From contig JBKEAC010000105.1 in the NCBI GenBank assembly GCA_047971925.1, forward strand, positions 1 to 23,138: DNA of 23,138 nucleotides, in the 5' to 3' direction. Position numbers and translations under genes: made by a program. Origin of the DNA: JBKEDC01 sp047971925 (GTDB lineage Bacteria; Bacteroidota; Bacteroidia; Bacteroidales; Prolixibacteraceae). The notes under the pieces are model-generated. The model had not been told where the DNA came from and did no database searches. It saw only the letters and a list, made by a program, of their open reading frames with translations. Positions 1-7,371 of the stretch are shown piece after piece (position 1 is the first letter of the stretch; every line of letters starts with the position of its first letter).

Positions 1-43
1 GTTTACACCCAGAGGGTCGGGGGTTCGAATCCCTCACCGCCCA
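1..43 (+). tRNA. tRNA-Val (UAC), 3' part, cut by the window edge
   Basis: This is the 3' part of a tRNA gene. The sequence reads as an anticodon loop TTTACAC (positions 2-8) with anticodon TAC at 4-6, the 3' anticodon arm CCAGA (9-13), a 5-base variable loop (14-18), a T arm GGGGG/CCCTC around the loop TTCGAAT (19-35), the 3' acceptor strand ACCGCCC (36-42) and discriminator A43. No CCA is encoded, as is common in Bacteroidota. The anticodon UAC decodes valine. The 5' half lies outside the window, so the D arm and full acceptor pairing cannot be checked. Confidence 0.9.
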
Positions 44-79
44 CAAATTGGCAAAGACAAAAGTAGCCAAAAACAGACA

Positions 80-115
80 AACCCTTGTAAAACCTAGTTT
101 TGCAAGGGTTTTTTT
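80..115 (+). terminator. Rho-independent terminator after tRNA-Val
   Basis: The arms AACCCTTGTAAAAC (80-93) and GTTTTGCAAGGGTT (97-110) pair over 14 bp with one G-U wobble around a 3-base loop (94-96), and a T run extends to 115. It lies 36 bases after the tRNA end on the same strand, so it most likely ends the tRNA transcript. Confidence 0.88.
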
Positions 116-168
116 ATTCCTATCATCTTCCTACAAAGACATTCTAAAGCCATTTTCAGACAGAGTTA

Positions 169-218
169 GGTTACCAATTGGTTACCCAAAATGCAGAAAG
201 AAATTCGGGTAACCAATT
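169..218. repeat. 12-bp perfect inverted repeat plus GGTTACC direct repeat downstream of the tRNA
   Basis: AATTGGTTACCC (176-187) and GGGTAACCAATT (207-218) form a perfect 12-bp inverted repeat with a 19-base spacer. An extra GGTTACC at 169-175 precedes the left arm, so the GGTTACC core occurs at 169 and 180, with its complement at 208. There is no T run after it, so it is unlikely to be a terminator. Being next to a tRNA 3' end, it could be a protein-binding site or the remains of an integration event; no integrase gene or tRNA-end duplication is visible in the window. Confidence 0.5.
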
Positions 219-333
219 TCCACATAAGTCCCTGAACTGTCGCATATTGTCCATTTGTAATTTTGGTCTATCATAGTTTTAAAGGTTCTATGTCGAATGT
301 AGTGGGTAGAATAATTCGACTCTTTAGTTATAG

Positions 334-509
334 GAGGATGTGATTGAAACACGCTTGCAACCTAATTGAACAGTCTTTTATCATTTAGTTGAAGCTTGCC
401 ACGCGAGTTCGTGAGCGTTCTATCATTCCGCAGAAGTTTTCGCACAAGTTCGGGAACATTTAATCATTTAATCGAATCCACATGCAAAGCGTCTTTCATC
501 GGAACGTCA
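334..509. repeat. Degenerate array with ~42-bp period
   Basis: The motif TTTTATCATT (376-385) recurs as TTCTATCATT (418-427) and TTTAATCATT (459-468), at steps of 42 and 41 bases. The two full units starting at 376 and 418 also share GAAG-TT and AGTTCG-GA blocks further along. A CGGAACGTCA string at 500-509 resembles the CGGGAACGTCA of the intact 42-bp array at the right end of the window. This looks like a decayed relative of that array. Stops occur in the frames I checked, so it is not coding. Confidence 0.5.
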
Positions 510-707
510 ATTTGTTTGTTGTTGGATTGCTATGCAGAATTAAGCAAGCAAGCATAATTCGACAATTCAACTAGCCACTAAATTCAACATAGAGCATAAA
601 TTATTTGCAAGGCGATGCGTTTAAATATAGAAATTTAAGCTTAAAATAGGAGCAAATCCACTAGATATCTTAATTTTGTGCCATGCTAGGTGTTTTGCGC
701 TTGCTCT

Positions 708-790
708 GCGTGAGGGATTGCAGTGGAAATCCTTTTGCTGAGGAACGAAGCAAAAGATTGAAACGGAAAGCCCGACCCTTGTGGTCACGC
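708..790. repeat. Structured dispersed intergenic repeat
   Basis: The outer arms GCGTGA (708-713) and TCACGC (785-790) enclose three smaller hairpins: GGATT/AATCC (715-719 with 728-732), CTTTTGCT/AGCAAAAG (732-739 with 749-756) and GACC/GGTC (774-777 with 783-786; this last one competes with the outer stem). The string TGAGGGATTGCAGTGG (711-726) recurs with one change at 4784-4799. I recall similar strings in intergenic regions of other Bacteroidota genomes, but that is memory, not a search result. It ends about 37 bases before the yciO start and may lie in its leader. Confidence 0.5.
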
Positions 791-827
791 CCAAAAGAAA
801 TGGAATGTTAATTTATAAAGGACTGTG

Positions 828-1436
828 ATGATCGTAAAATTATATAATGAAAATCCTAACGAGCGAGATGTTCGCTATGTTGCTCAAAAGTTGCGCGAGG
901 GGGCGGTGATTATTTATCCAACCGACACGATTTATGGCATTGGGTGCGATATTACGCAAGCGAAGGCGGTTGAGCGTGTGGCACGAATTAAAGGGGTTTC
1001 GGTTGAGAAGGCGAATTTTTCATTTATTTGTAGTGATTTGAGTCATCTTTCCACGTATGCAAAGCCGATTTCAAATGATGTTTTTAAGCTGATGAAACGC
1101 TGTCTTCCGGGTGCGTTTACTTTTATTTTGGAGGCAAGTAACAATGTGCCAAAATATTTTAAGGGTAAGAAAAAGACGGTGGGGATTAGGGTTCCCGATA
1201 ATAATATTATTAGGAGGATTGTTGAAGAACTTGGCAATCCGATTCTTTCAAGCTCGGTGAAAGATGATGATGATTTGGTGGAATATACCACCGATCCGGA
1301 GTTGATTTATGAAAAATATGCCTCGGTGATTGATGTGATGGTTGATGGTGGTTATGGTGATAATCAGCCGTCGACGGTGATTGATTGCACGGGTAGTGAA
1401 GTGGTTGTGGTTAGAGAGGGGAAAGGTGTTCTTTGA
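828..1436 (+). CDS. yciO: YciO-type YrdC/Sua5 domain protein
   Basis: This 202-residue protein is a single YrdC domain, an RNA- and nucleotide-binding fold. The PTDTIYGIG signature is near residue 31, followed by RIKG, the SFICSDLSHLSTYAK stretch, PGAFTFIL, TVGIRVPD and a C-terminal GGYGDNQPSTVIDCT..VVVREG block. YrdC enzymes such as TsaC/Sua5 make threonylcarbamoyl-AMP for the t6A modification of ANN-decoding tRNAs. The region after RIKG lacks the canonical KxRP of TsaC and matches E. coli YciO as I remember it, so YciO is preferred; YciO's activity is much weaker or different. The frame extends one codon upstream to GTG 825, but ATG 828 is the likelier start, with AAAGGA just upstream. There is no Sua5 C-terminal domain. 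Confidence 0.88.
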   Translation: MIVKLYNENPNERDVRYVAQKLREGAVIIYPTDTIYGIGCDITQAKAVERVARIKGVSVEKANFSFICSDLSHLSTYAKPISNDVFKLMKRCLPGAFTFILEASNNVPKYFKGKKKTVGIRVPDNNIIRRIVEELGNPILSSSVKDDDDLVEYTTDPELIYEKYASVIDVMVDGGYGDNQPSTVIDCTGSEVVVVREGKGVL

Positions 1437-1499
1437 GTTTGTTTTTTGGCTCAAAGGGTGTGAGTTGTTGAATGGCATTTAAGAAAAAAATATTAGCAA

Positions 1500-3356
1500 A
1501 TGAAAATCAAATTAAGTGTAATTTTCCTGTTGCTTTCGTTGATGAGCTCGGGGCAAGTAAATATTGGGCATTACATTCAGACTGGGCGGGTGAAGCTGGG
1601 AACGAATGATTATGTTGGGGCAATTGAGAATTTTAATATTGTGATTAAATTTAAGCCTCAATTGCCTGAGCCGTATTTTTATCGGGGGAATTCGAAGCAT
1701 ATGCTCGATGATTATCGTGGAGCAATTGCCGATTATTCAACTGCTCTCGAAATAAAGCCCTATTTTCCGCAGGCTCTCGAAAACAGGGGGCATGCTTATC
1801 TTTCGGTTGGGAATTATGATCAAGCAATAGCTGATTATACATCGGCACTCGATTTATCGCCGGGTAACACGGGTATTTATAATAATAGGGGTATTGCAAA
1901 GATTTCAAATAAAGATGTTGAAGGGGCAATTGCCGATTATAATAGGGCTCTTGAGTTGCAGCCAAATTTTGTTAATGCGCTGATTAATCGTAGTAATGCT
2001 TATATTGCGAAAGGCGATCAGATGAATGCAATTAAAGATTTGAATCGTATTATCATTATGCGCCCGCATTATGGGAGTGCTTATTTGTTGAGGGGTTTAG
2101 CTCGTTTTGAGATGGATGATTTTGCTGCTGCTTTGCGCGATTTCGATCAAACCATTCGTTTTGAGCCTGAGAGTGCATTTGCTTATAATAATCGGGGCTT
2201 GGTGAAGCAACGCTTGGAAGATTATCAAGGGGCAATTATGGATTACGACATGGCTCTTCAGTTGAATCCAACCATGCCGAATGCCTATTTTAATCGGGCA
2301 ATAGCCAAAGAAGTGGTTGGGCAGAAGGTTGCTGCCAATGAAGATTTTAGAATAGCTGCACAGCTTGATTCGCGCTATGAATTACCTAAACAGAGTGTTG
2401 CGGAAGAATATTGGGCTCAGAATAATCCGCTGATAGGTGCAAGTGCAGCAGCAGGGAGTCAGTTGGCTGGGAATGGCGTGGAGCAGTCGGTTGATAGTGT
2501 TGCTCAAGCTCGAGCCATGCAAGAGGAGGAGCGTGCCCGTCGTCGTTATCGCCTTTCGCTTGCCGATAGTCGAAATATTCCAAGTGCTGATGATGAAGAA
2601 GTGGAAGATGGATTGGTGCAGAATAAGAATATTATTATTGAAATTCAACCTATTTTTAGGATAAGTGCATATGTGAAAAATGCGGTGAATTATGATCGAC
2701 TGCAATATTATAGTTCGACGGTTGAATCTTTAAATAAATATAATAGTTACACGCCTCAGCTCACTATCGATAATGCGGACTTGCAAGATTTTGTGCAGAG
2801 TTTTTCATCGAATATTGATTATTTCACGGGGAAGTTGAAAGTGAGTTCAACAGCTGAAAACTATTTGTCGCGAGGTGTTTTTTATTTTCTTGATCAGAAA
2901 CATGCTTTGGCGATTGATGATTTCAGTGCGAGCATTAAGCTTGATGCTAAAAATGAGTTAGCTTATTTCAGTCGTGCAAATTGTCGCTTGAAAGTGGTGG
3001 AGCAATTAGAGAATTTACCTCAATTGAAAGAGAATGGTGGGAGTGATGTGAAGTATTTAGAAGAATATGCGGCGATATTGAAAGACTATGATAAAGTTAT
3101 TTCCTTGAATGGTGATTTTCCTTATGCGTATTTTAATAAAGGCTATGTTCTTTGTTTGAAGGGTGATTATGAGTTGGCTTTGTCGTGTTTCGAAATGGCA
3201 ATTCAGAAGCAGCCCGATTTAGCTGAGGCTTATTATAATAGAGGATTGGCTAAGATTTATTTAGACGACATTGAAGGTGCAGCGATTGATTTGAGCAAGT
3301 CGGGGGAGTTGGGAATAGCAGGGGCTTATAACATTATAAAAAGATTTTGTAATTAA
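1500..3356 (+). CDS. Secreted tetratricopeptide-repeat protein
   Basis: This 618-residue protein has an N-terminal signal peptide (hydrophobic to about residue 17, likely cleaved near SSG-QV). About eight TPR units follow (residues 24-290), with typical signatures such as YNNRG and GAIADYNRALELQPN. A low-complexity, charged linker (about 310-375, rich in Ala, Ser, Glu and Arg) leads to a less regular region and then more TPR units at about 450-485 and 515-605. TPR arrays bind proteins; an extracytoplasmic scaffold or assembly role is inferred and the partner is unknown. It begins 63 bp after the previous gene and ends two bases before rarA, so the two are probably cotranscribed. The pairing with rarA does not by itself suggest a joint function. 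Confidence 0.85.
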   Translation: MKIKLSVIFLLLSLMSSGQVNIGHYIQTGRVKLGTNDYVGAIENFNIVIKFKPQLPEPYFYRGNSKHMLDDYRGAIADYSTALEIKPYFPQALENRGHAYLSVGNYDQAIADYTSALDLSPGNTGIYNNRGIAKISNKDVEGAIADYNRALELQPNFVNALINRSNAYIAKGDQMNAIKDLNRIIIMRPHYGSAYLLRGLARFEMDDFAAALRDFDQTIRFEPESAFAYNNRGLVKQRLEDYQGAIMDYDMALQLNPTMPNAYFNRAIAKEVVGQKVAANEDFRIAAQLDSRYELPKQSVAEEYWAQNNPLIGASAAAGSQLAGNGVEQSVDSVAQARAMQEEERARRRYRLSLADSRNIPSADDEEVEDGLVQNKNIIIEIQPIFRISAYVKNAVNYDRLQYYSSTVESLNKYNSYTPQLTIDNADLQDFVQSFSSNIDYFTGKLKVSSTAENYLSRGVFYFLDQKHALAIDDFSASIKLDAKNELAYFSRANCRLKVVEQLENLPQLKENGGSDVKYLEEYAAILKDYDKVISLNGDFPYAYFNKGYVLCLKGDYELALSCFEMAIQKQPDLAEAYYNRGLAKIYLDDIEGAAIDLSKSGELGIAGAYNIIKRFCN

Positions 3357-3358
3357 TT

Positions 3359-4633
3359 ATGGTAGCACCTTTAGCCGAGCGATTACGACCTCGAAATTTA
3401 GATGAATATATTGGTCAGCAACATTTGGTTGGTGAAGGAGCGGTGTTGCGTCGCATGATTGATTCGGGGAATATTTCTTCGTTGATTTTGTGGGGGCCAC
3501 CGGGAGTTGGAAAAACAACTTTGGCAAAAATTATTGCTAACACGCTCAATCGACCATTTCATATTTTGAGTGCGATTAATTCGGGAGTGAAAGATGTTCG
3601 TGAAGTGATTGCCAAAGCACAGAATCAAACATTTTTCAATTCGGTCAATCCAATTTTGTTTATTGATGAGATTCACCGATTCAGTAAGTCTCAGCAAGAT
3701 TCATTGTTGGGAGCTGTTGAGCAGGGAATTGTTACATTGATTGGTGCTACAACAGAAAATCCTTCTTTTGAAGTGATCTCGCCTTTGCTTTCTCGTTGTC
3801 AGGTTTATGTGTTGAAGCATTTAGAGAAAGATGATTTATTGCAGCTTCTTCAGATTGCCTTTACAAAAGATGTGCTTTTGAGGAAGAAAACAATTCACAT
3901 GCAAGAGCATGAGGCATTGTTGAGATTTTCGGGAGGCGATGCTCGAAAATTGCTTAATGTTCTTGAGGTGGTGCTCAATGCGGAGGAGAGCGACGATGTT
4001 ACGATTACCAATGAAAAGGTGGTTGAGCGTTTGCAGAGCAGTCCGCGCCAATATGATAAAGATGGTGAGATGCATTATGATGTCATTTCGGCATTTATAA
4101 AGAGTGTGCGAGGTTCCGACCCCGATGCGGCGGTTTACTGGTTGGCTAGGATGCTAGCTGCCGGAGAGGATGTGAAATTTATAGCACGCCGCATGATTAT
4201 ATCAGCGGCTGAAGATGTGGGATTGGCTAATCCGAATGCTTTATTATTGGCGCAATCAACCTTCGATGCCGTGCACAAGATTGGAATGCCAGAGGCTCGA
4301 ATTATTCTATCGGAGTGTGCAATTTATTTAGCTACTTCGCCGAAAAGTAATTCAGCCTATGAGGCTATAAATTATGCATTGCAGTTGGTGGAACAAACGG
4401 GCGATTTGCCTGTTCCACTCGATATTCGCAATGCGCCAACTAAATTAATGGAGCAGTTGGGATATGGCAAGGGTTATAAATATTCGCATGCCTATGAGGG
4501 AAATTTTGTTGAGCAAGATTTTTTGCCTAAAGAAATTGTTGGGCAACAGATTTATCAGCCACAGAAAAATGCCACTGAGCAAAAGGTTTTAGAGCGTTTG
4601 AAGTTGTGGTGGAAAAAGAGATATTTGGAATAG
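3359..4633 (+). CDS. rarA: Replication-associated recombination protein A (AAA+ ATPase)
   Basis: This 424-residue protein belongs to the RarA/MgsA/WRNIP1 family of clamp-loader-like AAA+ ATPases, which act at stalled replication forks. Walker A is GPPGVGKT (residues 46-53), Walker B ILFIDEIHRF (99-108), sensor 1 TLIGATTENP (126-135) and the arginine-finger pair SR at 145-146. The family-specific C-terminal part includes DPDAAVYWLARMLAAGED and RRMIISAAEDVGLANP, and a tetramerization region ends in YLPKEI-like sequence (here FLPKEIVGQQIY). Length is close to the bacterial family norm. The start follows the TPR gene by two bases, implying translational coupling. The assignment is firm; only the physiological role in this organism is inferred. 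Confidence 0.97.
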   Translation: MVAPLAERLRPRNLDEYIGQQHLVGEGAVLRRMIDSGNISSLILWGPPGVGKTTLAKIIANTLNRPFHILSAINSGVKDVREVIAKAQNQTFFNSVNPILFIDEIHRFSKSQQDSLLGAVEQGIVTLIGATTENPSFEVISPLLSRCQVYVLKHLEKDDLLQLLQIAFTKDVLLRKKTIHMQEHEALLRFSGGDARKLLNVLEVVLNAEESDDVTITNEKVVERLQSSPRQYDKDGEMHYDVISAFIKSVRGSDPDAAVYWLARMLAAGEDVKFIARRMIISAAEDVGLANPNALLLAQSTFDAVHKIGMPEARIILSECAIYLATSPKSNSAYEAINYALQLVEQTGDLPVPLDIRNAPTKLMEQLGYGKGYKYSHAYEGNFVEQDFLPKEIVGQQIYQPQKNATEQKVLERLKLWWKKRYLE

Positions 4634-4959
4634 ATGGTTTATTTAGTGAATTTCAGGAAATGAGTGGTAATGGGGTTTGGATAATTGCCGAATTAAAGTT
4701 TCTTATTTGAAGTTCTCTTTGTAATTAGAATATAAATGTAGAGGGGTCTTCTAAAAATTAGCTGTTAGGTCATTTTGATTTTATGAGGGATTGTAGTGGC
4801 GCATTGCAATGCGTCGGATTTAAGAAATTAGTGCAAAAGACACTTTCAGAAAACAAAATGAACAACAGCTGTATTTAGCAGCTTTCCCAATTTAAAACTA
4901 ATTTTTAGAAGTCCCCTAAAGATAGTAGTGGTTTAGTTCTCAACTTAAAGTTAAAAGAT
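4634..4959. other. Intergenic stretch carrying a MITE-like element
   Basis: The 326 bases between rarA and the ankyrin lipoprotein gene hold the MITE-like element described separately (4742-4917). I find no terminator for rarA and no clear TAnnTTTG promoter box for the lipoprotein gene. The element ends only 42 bases before that gene's start, so its insertion may have replaced or supplied the upstream control region. Confidence 0.55.
4742..4917. mobile_element. MITE-like element with 20-bp terminal inverted repeats
   Basis: The left end AGGGGTCTTCTAAAAATTAG (4742-4761) and the inverted right end (4898-4917) match at 19 of 20 positions and bound a 176-bp segment with no coding capacity. Inside lie a perfect 14-bp palindrome CGCATTGCAATGCG (4800-4813), the TGAGGGATTGTAGTGG string shared with 711-726, and AGCTGTT/AACAGCT-type short repeats near both ends. 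These are the hallmarks of a nonautonomous transposable element mobilized by a transposase elsewhere. A target-site duplication is not clear; TA occurs at both outer edges (4739-4740 and 4917-4918) but the right copy overlaps the repeat. The IS family is not assigned. Confidence 0.65.
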
Positions 4960-5586
4960 ATGAAGAATTTTTTTTCGTTTTTGGTCATTTTAATGACAAC
5001 GTTTATGCTTGCCTCGTGTGGGGCTTCAAGCAAATCAAAGCAAGGTGCTTCGGATGAGTTTTTTCAGGCTGCACTTGATGGTAATTTAGAGGTGATTAAA
5101 AAAGATTTAGAGCAATTTGATGTTAATTCGCGAGATAAGGATAACACAACGGCCTTGATGTATGCAGCATTTAATGGTCACATGGAGGTGGCACAGCTTT
5201 TATTGAAAGAGGGAGCCGATGTGAATTTGGTTAATGATTTGAATCGCAATGCGCTGATGTTTGCGAGTACATCGCCATCGCCAGCAATGGTGAAATTGCT
5301 TCTTGATGCGGGAGGAGATTTTAATTTGGCCGATAGTGTTGAAAATTGGACTCCATTTCTGTTTGCAGCAGGTGAAGGCTTGGTTGAAAACATGCAGTTG
5401 TTGAAGGATGCAGGAGCAGATGTGATGGCAGTAGATGTTGATGGGGAAACAGCTCTTGATTTTGCTTACACGAATCGCCATCAGGAAGCCATGGTTTATT
5501 TGCTGCAATTGGGAGTTCCGGCAACTAAGGTTAATTTAAGAGCGACTACCATTGGTGATATTAAAAAGCAACAAGGAGTGGATTGA
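4960..5586 (+). CDS. Ankyrin-repeat lipoprotein
   Basis: This 208-residue protein has a lipoprotein signal peptide whose lipobox LASC places the modified cysteine at residue 20. A short Ser/Lys linker follows, then about five ankyrin repeats (roughly 33-60, 62-94, 95-127, 129-160 and 162-190), with typical strings such as TALMYAAFNGHMEVAQLLL and GADVN. Ankyrin repeats mediate protein-protein contacts, so an envelope-anchored binding protein is the fair inference; the partner is unknown. Short ankyrin proteins in bacteria sometimes act as immunity factors or accompany catalase, but no such partner is adjacent. ATG 4960 is the only start that gives an intact signal peptide. The gene is followed by a terminator shared with the convergent fabI side. 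Confidence 0.85.
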   Translation: MKNFFSFLVILMTTFMLASCGASSKSKQGASDEFFQAALDGNLEVIKKDLEQFDVNSRDKDNTTALMYAAFNGHMEVAQLLLKEGADVNLVNDLNRNALMFASTSPSPAMVKLLLDAGGDFNLADSVENWTPFLFAAGEGLVENMQLLKDAGADVMAVDVDGETALDFAYTNRHQEAMVYLLQLGVPATKVNLRATTIGDIKKQQGVD

Positions 5587-5643
5587 TTTAATTGGTATTC
5601 AATTTTCCGAACGTCATGCAATAGAAATAGCTTGTTTCTAAAA

Positions 5644-5685
5644 AAAAGAAAGGCTTTCCGAAGATGGAAAGCCTTTCTTTTTTTT
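5644..5685. terminator. Bidirectional terminator between ankyrin gene and fabI
   Basis: The arms GAAAGGCTTTCC (5648-5659) and GGAAAGCCTTTC (5666-5677) surround a 6-base loop. An A run lies on the left (5640-5647) and a T run on the right (5678-5685), so the hairpin terminates on both strands. It sits between the convergent ends of the ankyrin gene (5586) and fabI (5701). Confidence 0.92.
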
Positions 5686-5700
5686 GAGGTCATTGAGAAA

Positions 5701-6525
5701 TTAGTCGTCTAGCCCTTTTTCATATTGAGCCAATGCCATTTCGCTGATACCAACCGATGAGAAACCTCCATCGTGGAATAGGTTCTGCATGGTAACTTTG
5801 CGAGTAAGGTCGGAGAATAACGTGATGCAATAGTCTGCACAATCATCGGCATCGGCATTGCCAAGTGGCGACATGCGCTCACCGTAATCGAATAGGCGGT
5901 CGAGACCTTTCACCCCTTTTCCGGCAGTAGTCATAGTTGGTGATTGAGAAACAGTGTTCACACGTACTTTTCTTTCTTTACCGTAGGTGTATCCAAAGCT
6001 ACGAGCGATTGATTCGAGCAATGATTTAGCATCAGCCATATCGTTATAACCATCGAATGTTCTTTGAGCAGCAATGTAGCTAAGAGCAACAACCGAACCC
6101 CATTCATTTATAGCATCGAGTTTGTAGCAAGTTTGCAATACTTTGTGAAAAGATATGGCAGAAACATCAAGAGTAGTGTTTAAGAAAGCATAGCTAAGGT
6201 CGCTATATTCTTTTCCTTTGCGCACATTGGGCGACATTCCGATAGAGTGAAGGATGAAGTCGATTTTTCCACCAAGAACTTCCATGGATTGTTTTACTAA
6301 GTTTTCAAGTTCCTCCACATTTGTAGCATCGGCAGCAATAACAGAAGTTCCGCATTTTTCGGCTAGTTTTTGTGTTTCGCCCATGCGTAGTGCCATAGAT
6401 GTATTCGATAGCGTAAACACAGCCCCCTCTTCATGAGCGCGTTCTGCTACTTTCCAAGCAATTGATTCTGAATTTAAAGCTCCGAAGATAATACCTCGTT
6501 TTCCTTTGAGTAAGTTGTAAGCCAT
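5701..6525 (-). CDS. fabI: Enoyl-[acyl-carrier-protein] reductase (NADH-type), FabI
   Basis: This 274-residue protein is a short-chain dehydrogenase of the FabI type, which catalyses the last step of each fatty-acid elongation cycle (reduction of trans-2-enoyl-ACP) in the cytoplasm. It shows the atypical FabI nucleotide-binding start KGKRGIIFGALNSESIAW (7-24), the HSIGMSP segment (93-99; the Gly equivalent to E. coli G93 is kept), the first tyrosine in LSYIAAQ (Tyr150), and the catalytic Tyr160-x6-Lys167 in GYNDMADAKSLLE. Cofactor preference cannot be read with certainty. It starts 18 bp after batE on the same strand, with no terminator between, so it is probably the last gene of the bat transcription unit. 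fabI is normally essential and found in many contexts. Confidence 0.96.
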   Translation of the reverse strand: MAYNLLKGKRGIIFGALNSESIAWKVAERAHEEGAVFTLSNTSMALRMGETQKLAEKCGTSVIAADATNVEELENLVKQSMEVLGGKIDFILHSIGMSPNVRKGKEYSDLSYAFLNTTLDVSAISFHKVLQTCYKLDAINEWGSVVALSYIAAQRTFDGYNDMADAKSLLESIARSFGYTYGKERKVRVNTVSQSPTMTTAGKGVKGLDRLFDYGERMSPLGNADADDCADYCITLFSDLTRKVTMQNLFHDGGFSSVGISEMALAQYEKGLDD

Positions 6526-6543
6526 TTTCTTTTATTTAATAGA

Positions 6544-7293
6544 TTATATTCTTTCTAGGCTGTTTGCTTGAAGCCATCCTTGATTTCCATCGTCGAGACG
6601 CACTTCGAGCCAGCTTCCTAATTCTTCTTTAATTTCCACTTTTAAGCCTTCATGAATGATGAACAAGCTAGTTCCGCCTTCTGATGGTGAAGATTTCACA
6701 GTAACAGTGGGCTGTATGATAATAGCCTGACGATGTTCATTGAGATCTTTTTTGTGTGTTGCGGCAAAGTTAAGGCTAATAATTGAAATTAATAGCGTAA
6801 AAATACTTATACCAAATCCGATGCGTTTATTGCGCGACGACTGGCTGAACAAATAAAATCCGAGACCGATTAAAAAGGTCACAAAGCAGCAGGTTGCAAG
6901 TCTGGCCCATTGATCAACTTGAAAGGTGTTTATGAGTCCATTCCACCATCGAACGAGGAACACCTGAGGCAGAGGCTGAATTTTGTCGATAATATGAGCA
7001 TTAGCCATTTGGAGGTTGAATAGAATATCTTCATCATTAGGAGCCAAACGTTTTGCTCGTTCATAATTTAGGATAGCTTGAGTGTAATCTCCTTTTTTGT
7101 AGTAGGCATTGCCAGCGTTGTAGTATAGTTCAGCCGAATGTTCTTCGCCATGAATGGCACGAACGTATTTTTCAATAGCGTCATTATAGTTTTGATTAAT
7201 ATAATCTTGGTTTGCGCTATCAATTAAAGCTTCTTGAGCTAAAGCCGAGCAGCTCAAACAAAGCAGCACGAAGAGTTGAAAAAGATGTTTCAT
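6544..7293 (-). CDS. batE: BatE: TPR and SH3-domain membrane protein
   Basis: This 249-residue protein begins with a signal peptide (cleavage near ALA-QE, residue 19). TPR units follow (about 20-100; SAELYYNAGNAYYKKGDYTQAILNYERA), then two transmembrane segments (about 129-150 and 157-178) and a C-terminal bacterial SH3-like domain (about 188-249, ending GNQGWLQANSLERI). This order matches BatE of the Bacteroides aerotolerance operon, thought to work in the periplasm or inner membrane with BatA-D; its biochemical role is unresolved. It lies 78 bp after batD and 18 bp before fabI. The TPR part resembles BatC, and the two may share partners. Confidence 0.9.
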   Translation of the reverse strand: MKHLFQLFVLLCLSCSALAQEALIDSANQDYINQNYNDAIEKYVRAIHGEEHSAELYYNAGNAYYKKGDYTQAILNYERAKRLAPNDEDILFNLQMANAHIIDKIQPLPQVFLVRWWNGLINTFQVDQWARLATCCFVTFLIGLGFYLFSQSSRNKRIGFGISIFTLLISIISLNFAATHKKDLNEHRQAIIIQPTVTVKSSPSEGGTSLFIIHEGLKVEIKEELGSWLEVRLDDGNQGWLQANSLERI

Positions 7294-7371
7294 ATAATCA
7301 TATTTAGTCTTCTGTTTTTTGCTAGGAGTTTAGAAAAAGAAGACCTAGGTTTATATTCTCAGAGTTTAAAT

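Larger units (their letters stand above)
121..827. other. Gene-poor intergenic stretch between tRNA-Val and yciO
   Basis: About 700 bases without a convincing gene. It holds the inverted repeat at 169-218, a degenerate array of about 42-bp period (334-509) and a structured dispersed repeat (708-790). TAATTTTG at 671-678 matches the Bacteroidota -7 box TAnnTTTG, but I see no TTG/TTTG box at the right distance upstream, so a promoter there is doubtful. It is otherwise AT-rich with no long open frame. Confidence 0.6.

Noticed and set aside
182..274. Small minus-strand open frame of 30 residues overlapping the inverted repeat
   Set aside because: It has no recognizable motif, no promoter or convincing ribosome site, and its end lies in the repeat; too short to support.
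671..678. TAATTTTG as a promoter for yciO
   Set aside because: It matches the -7 consensus but no -33 box is at a proper distance and the start codon is 150 bases away.
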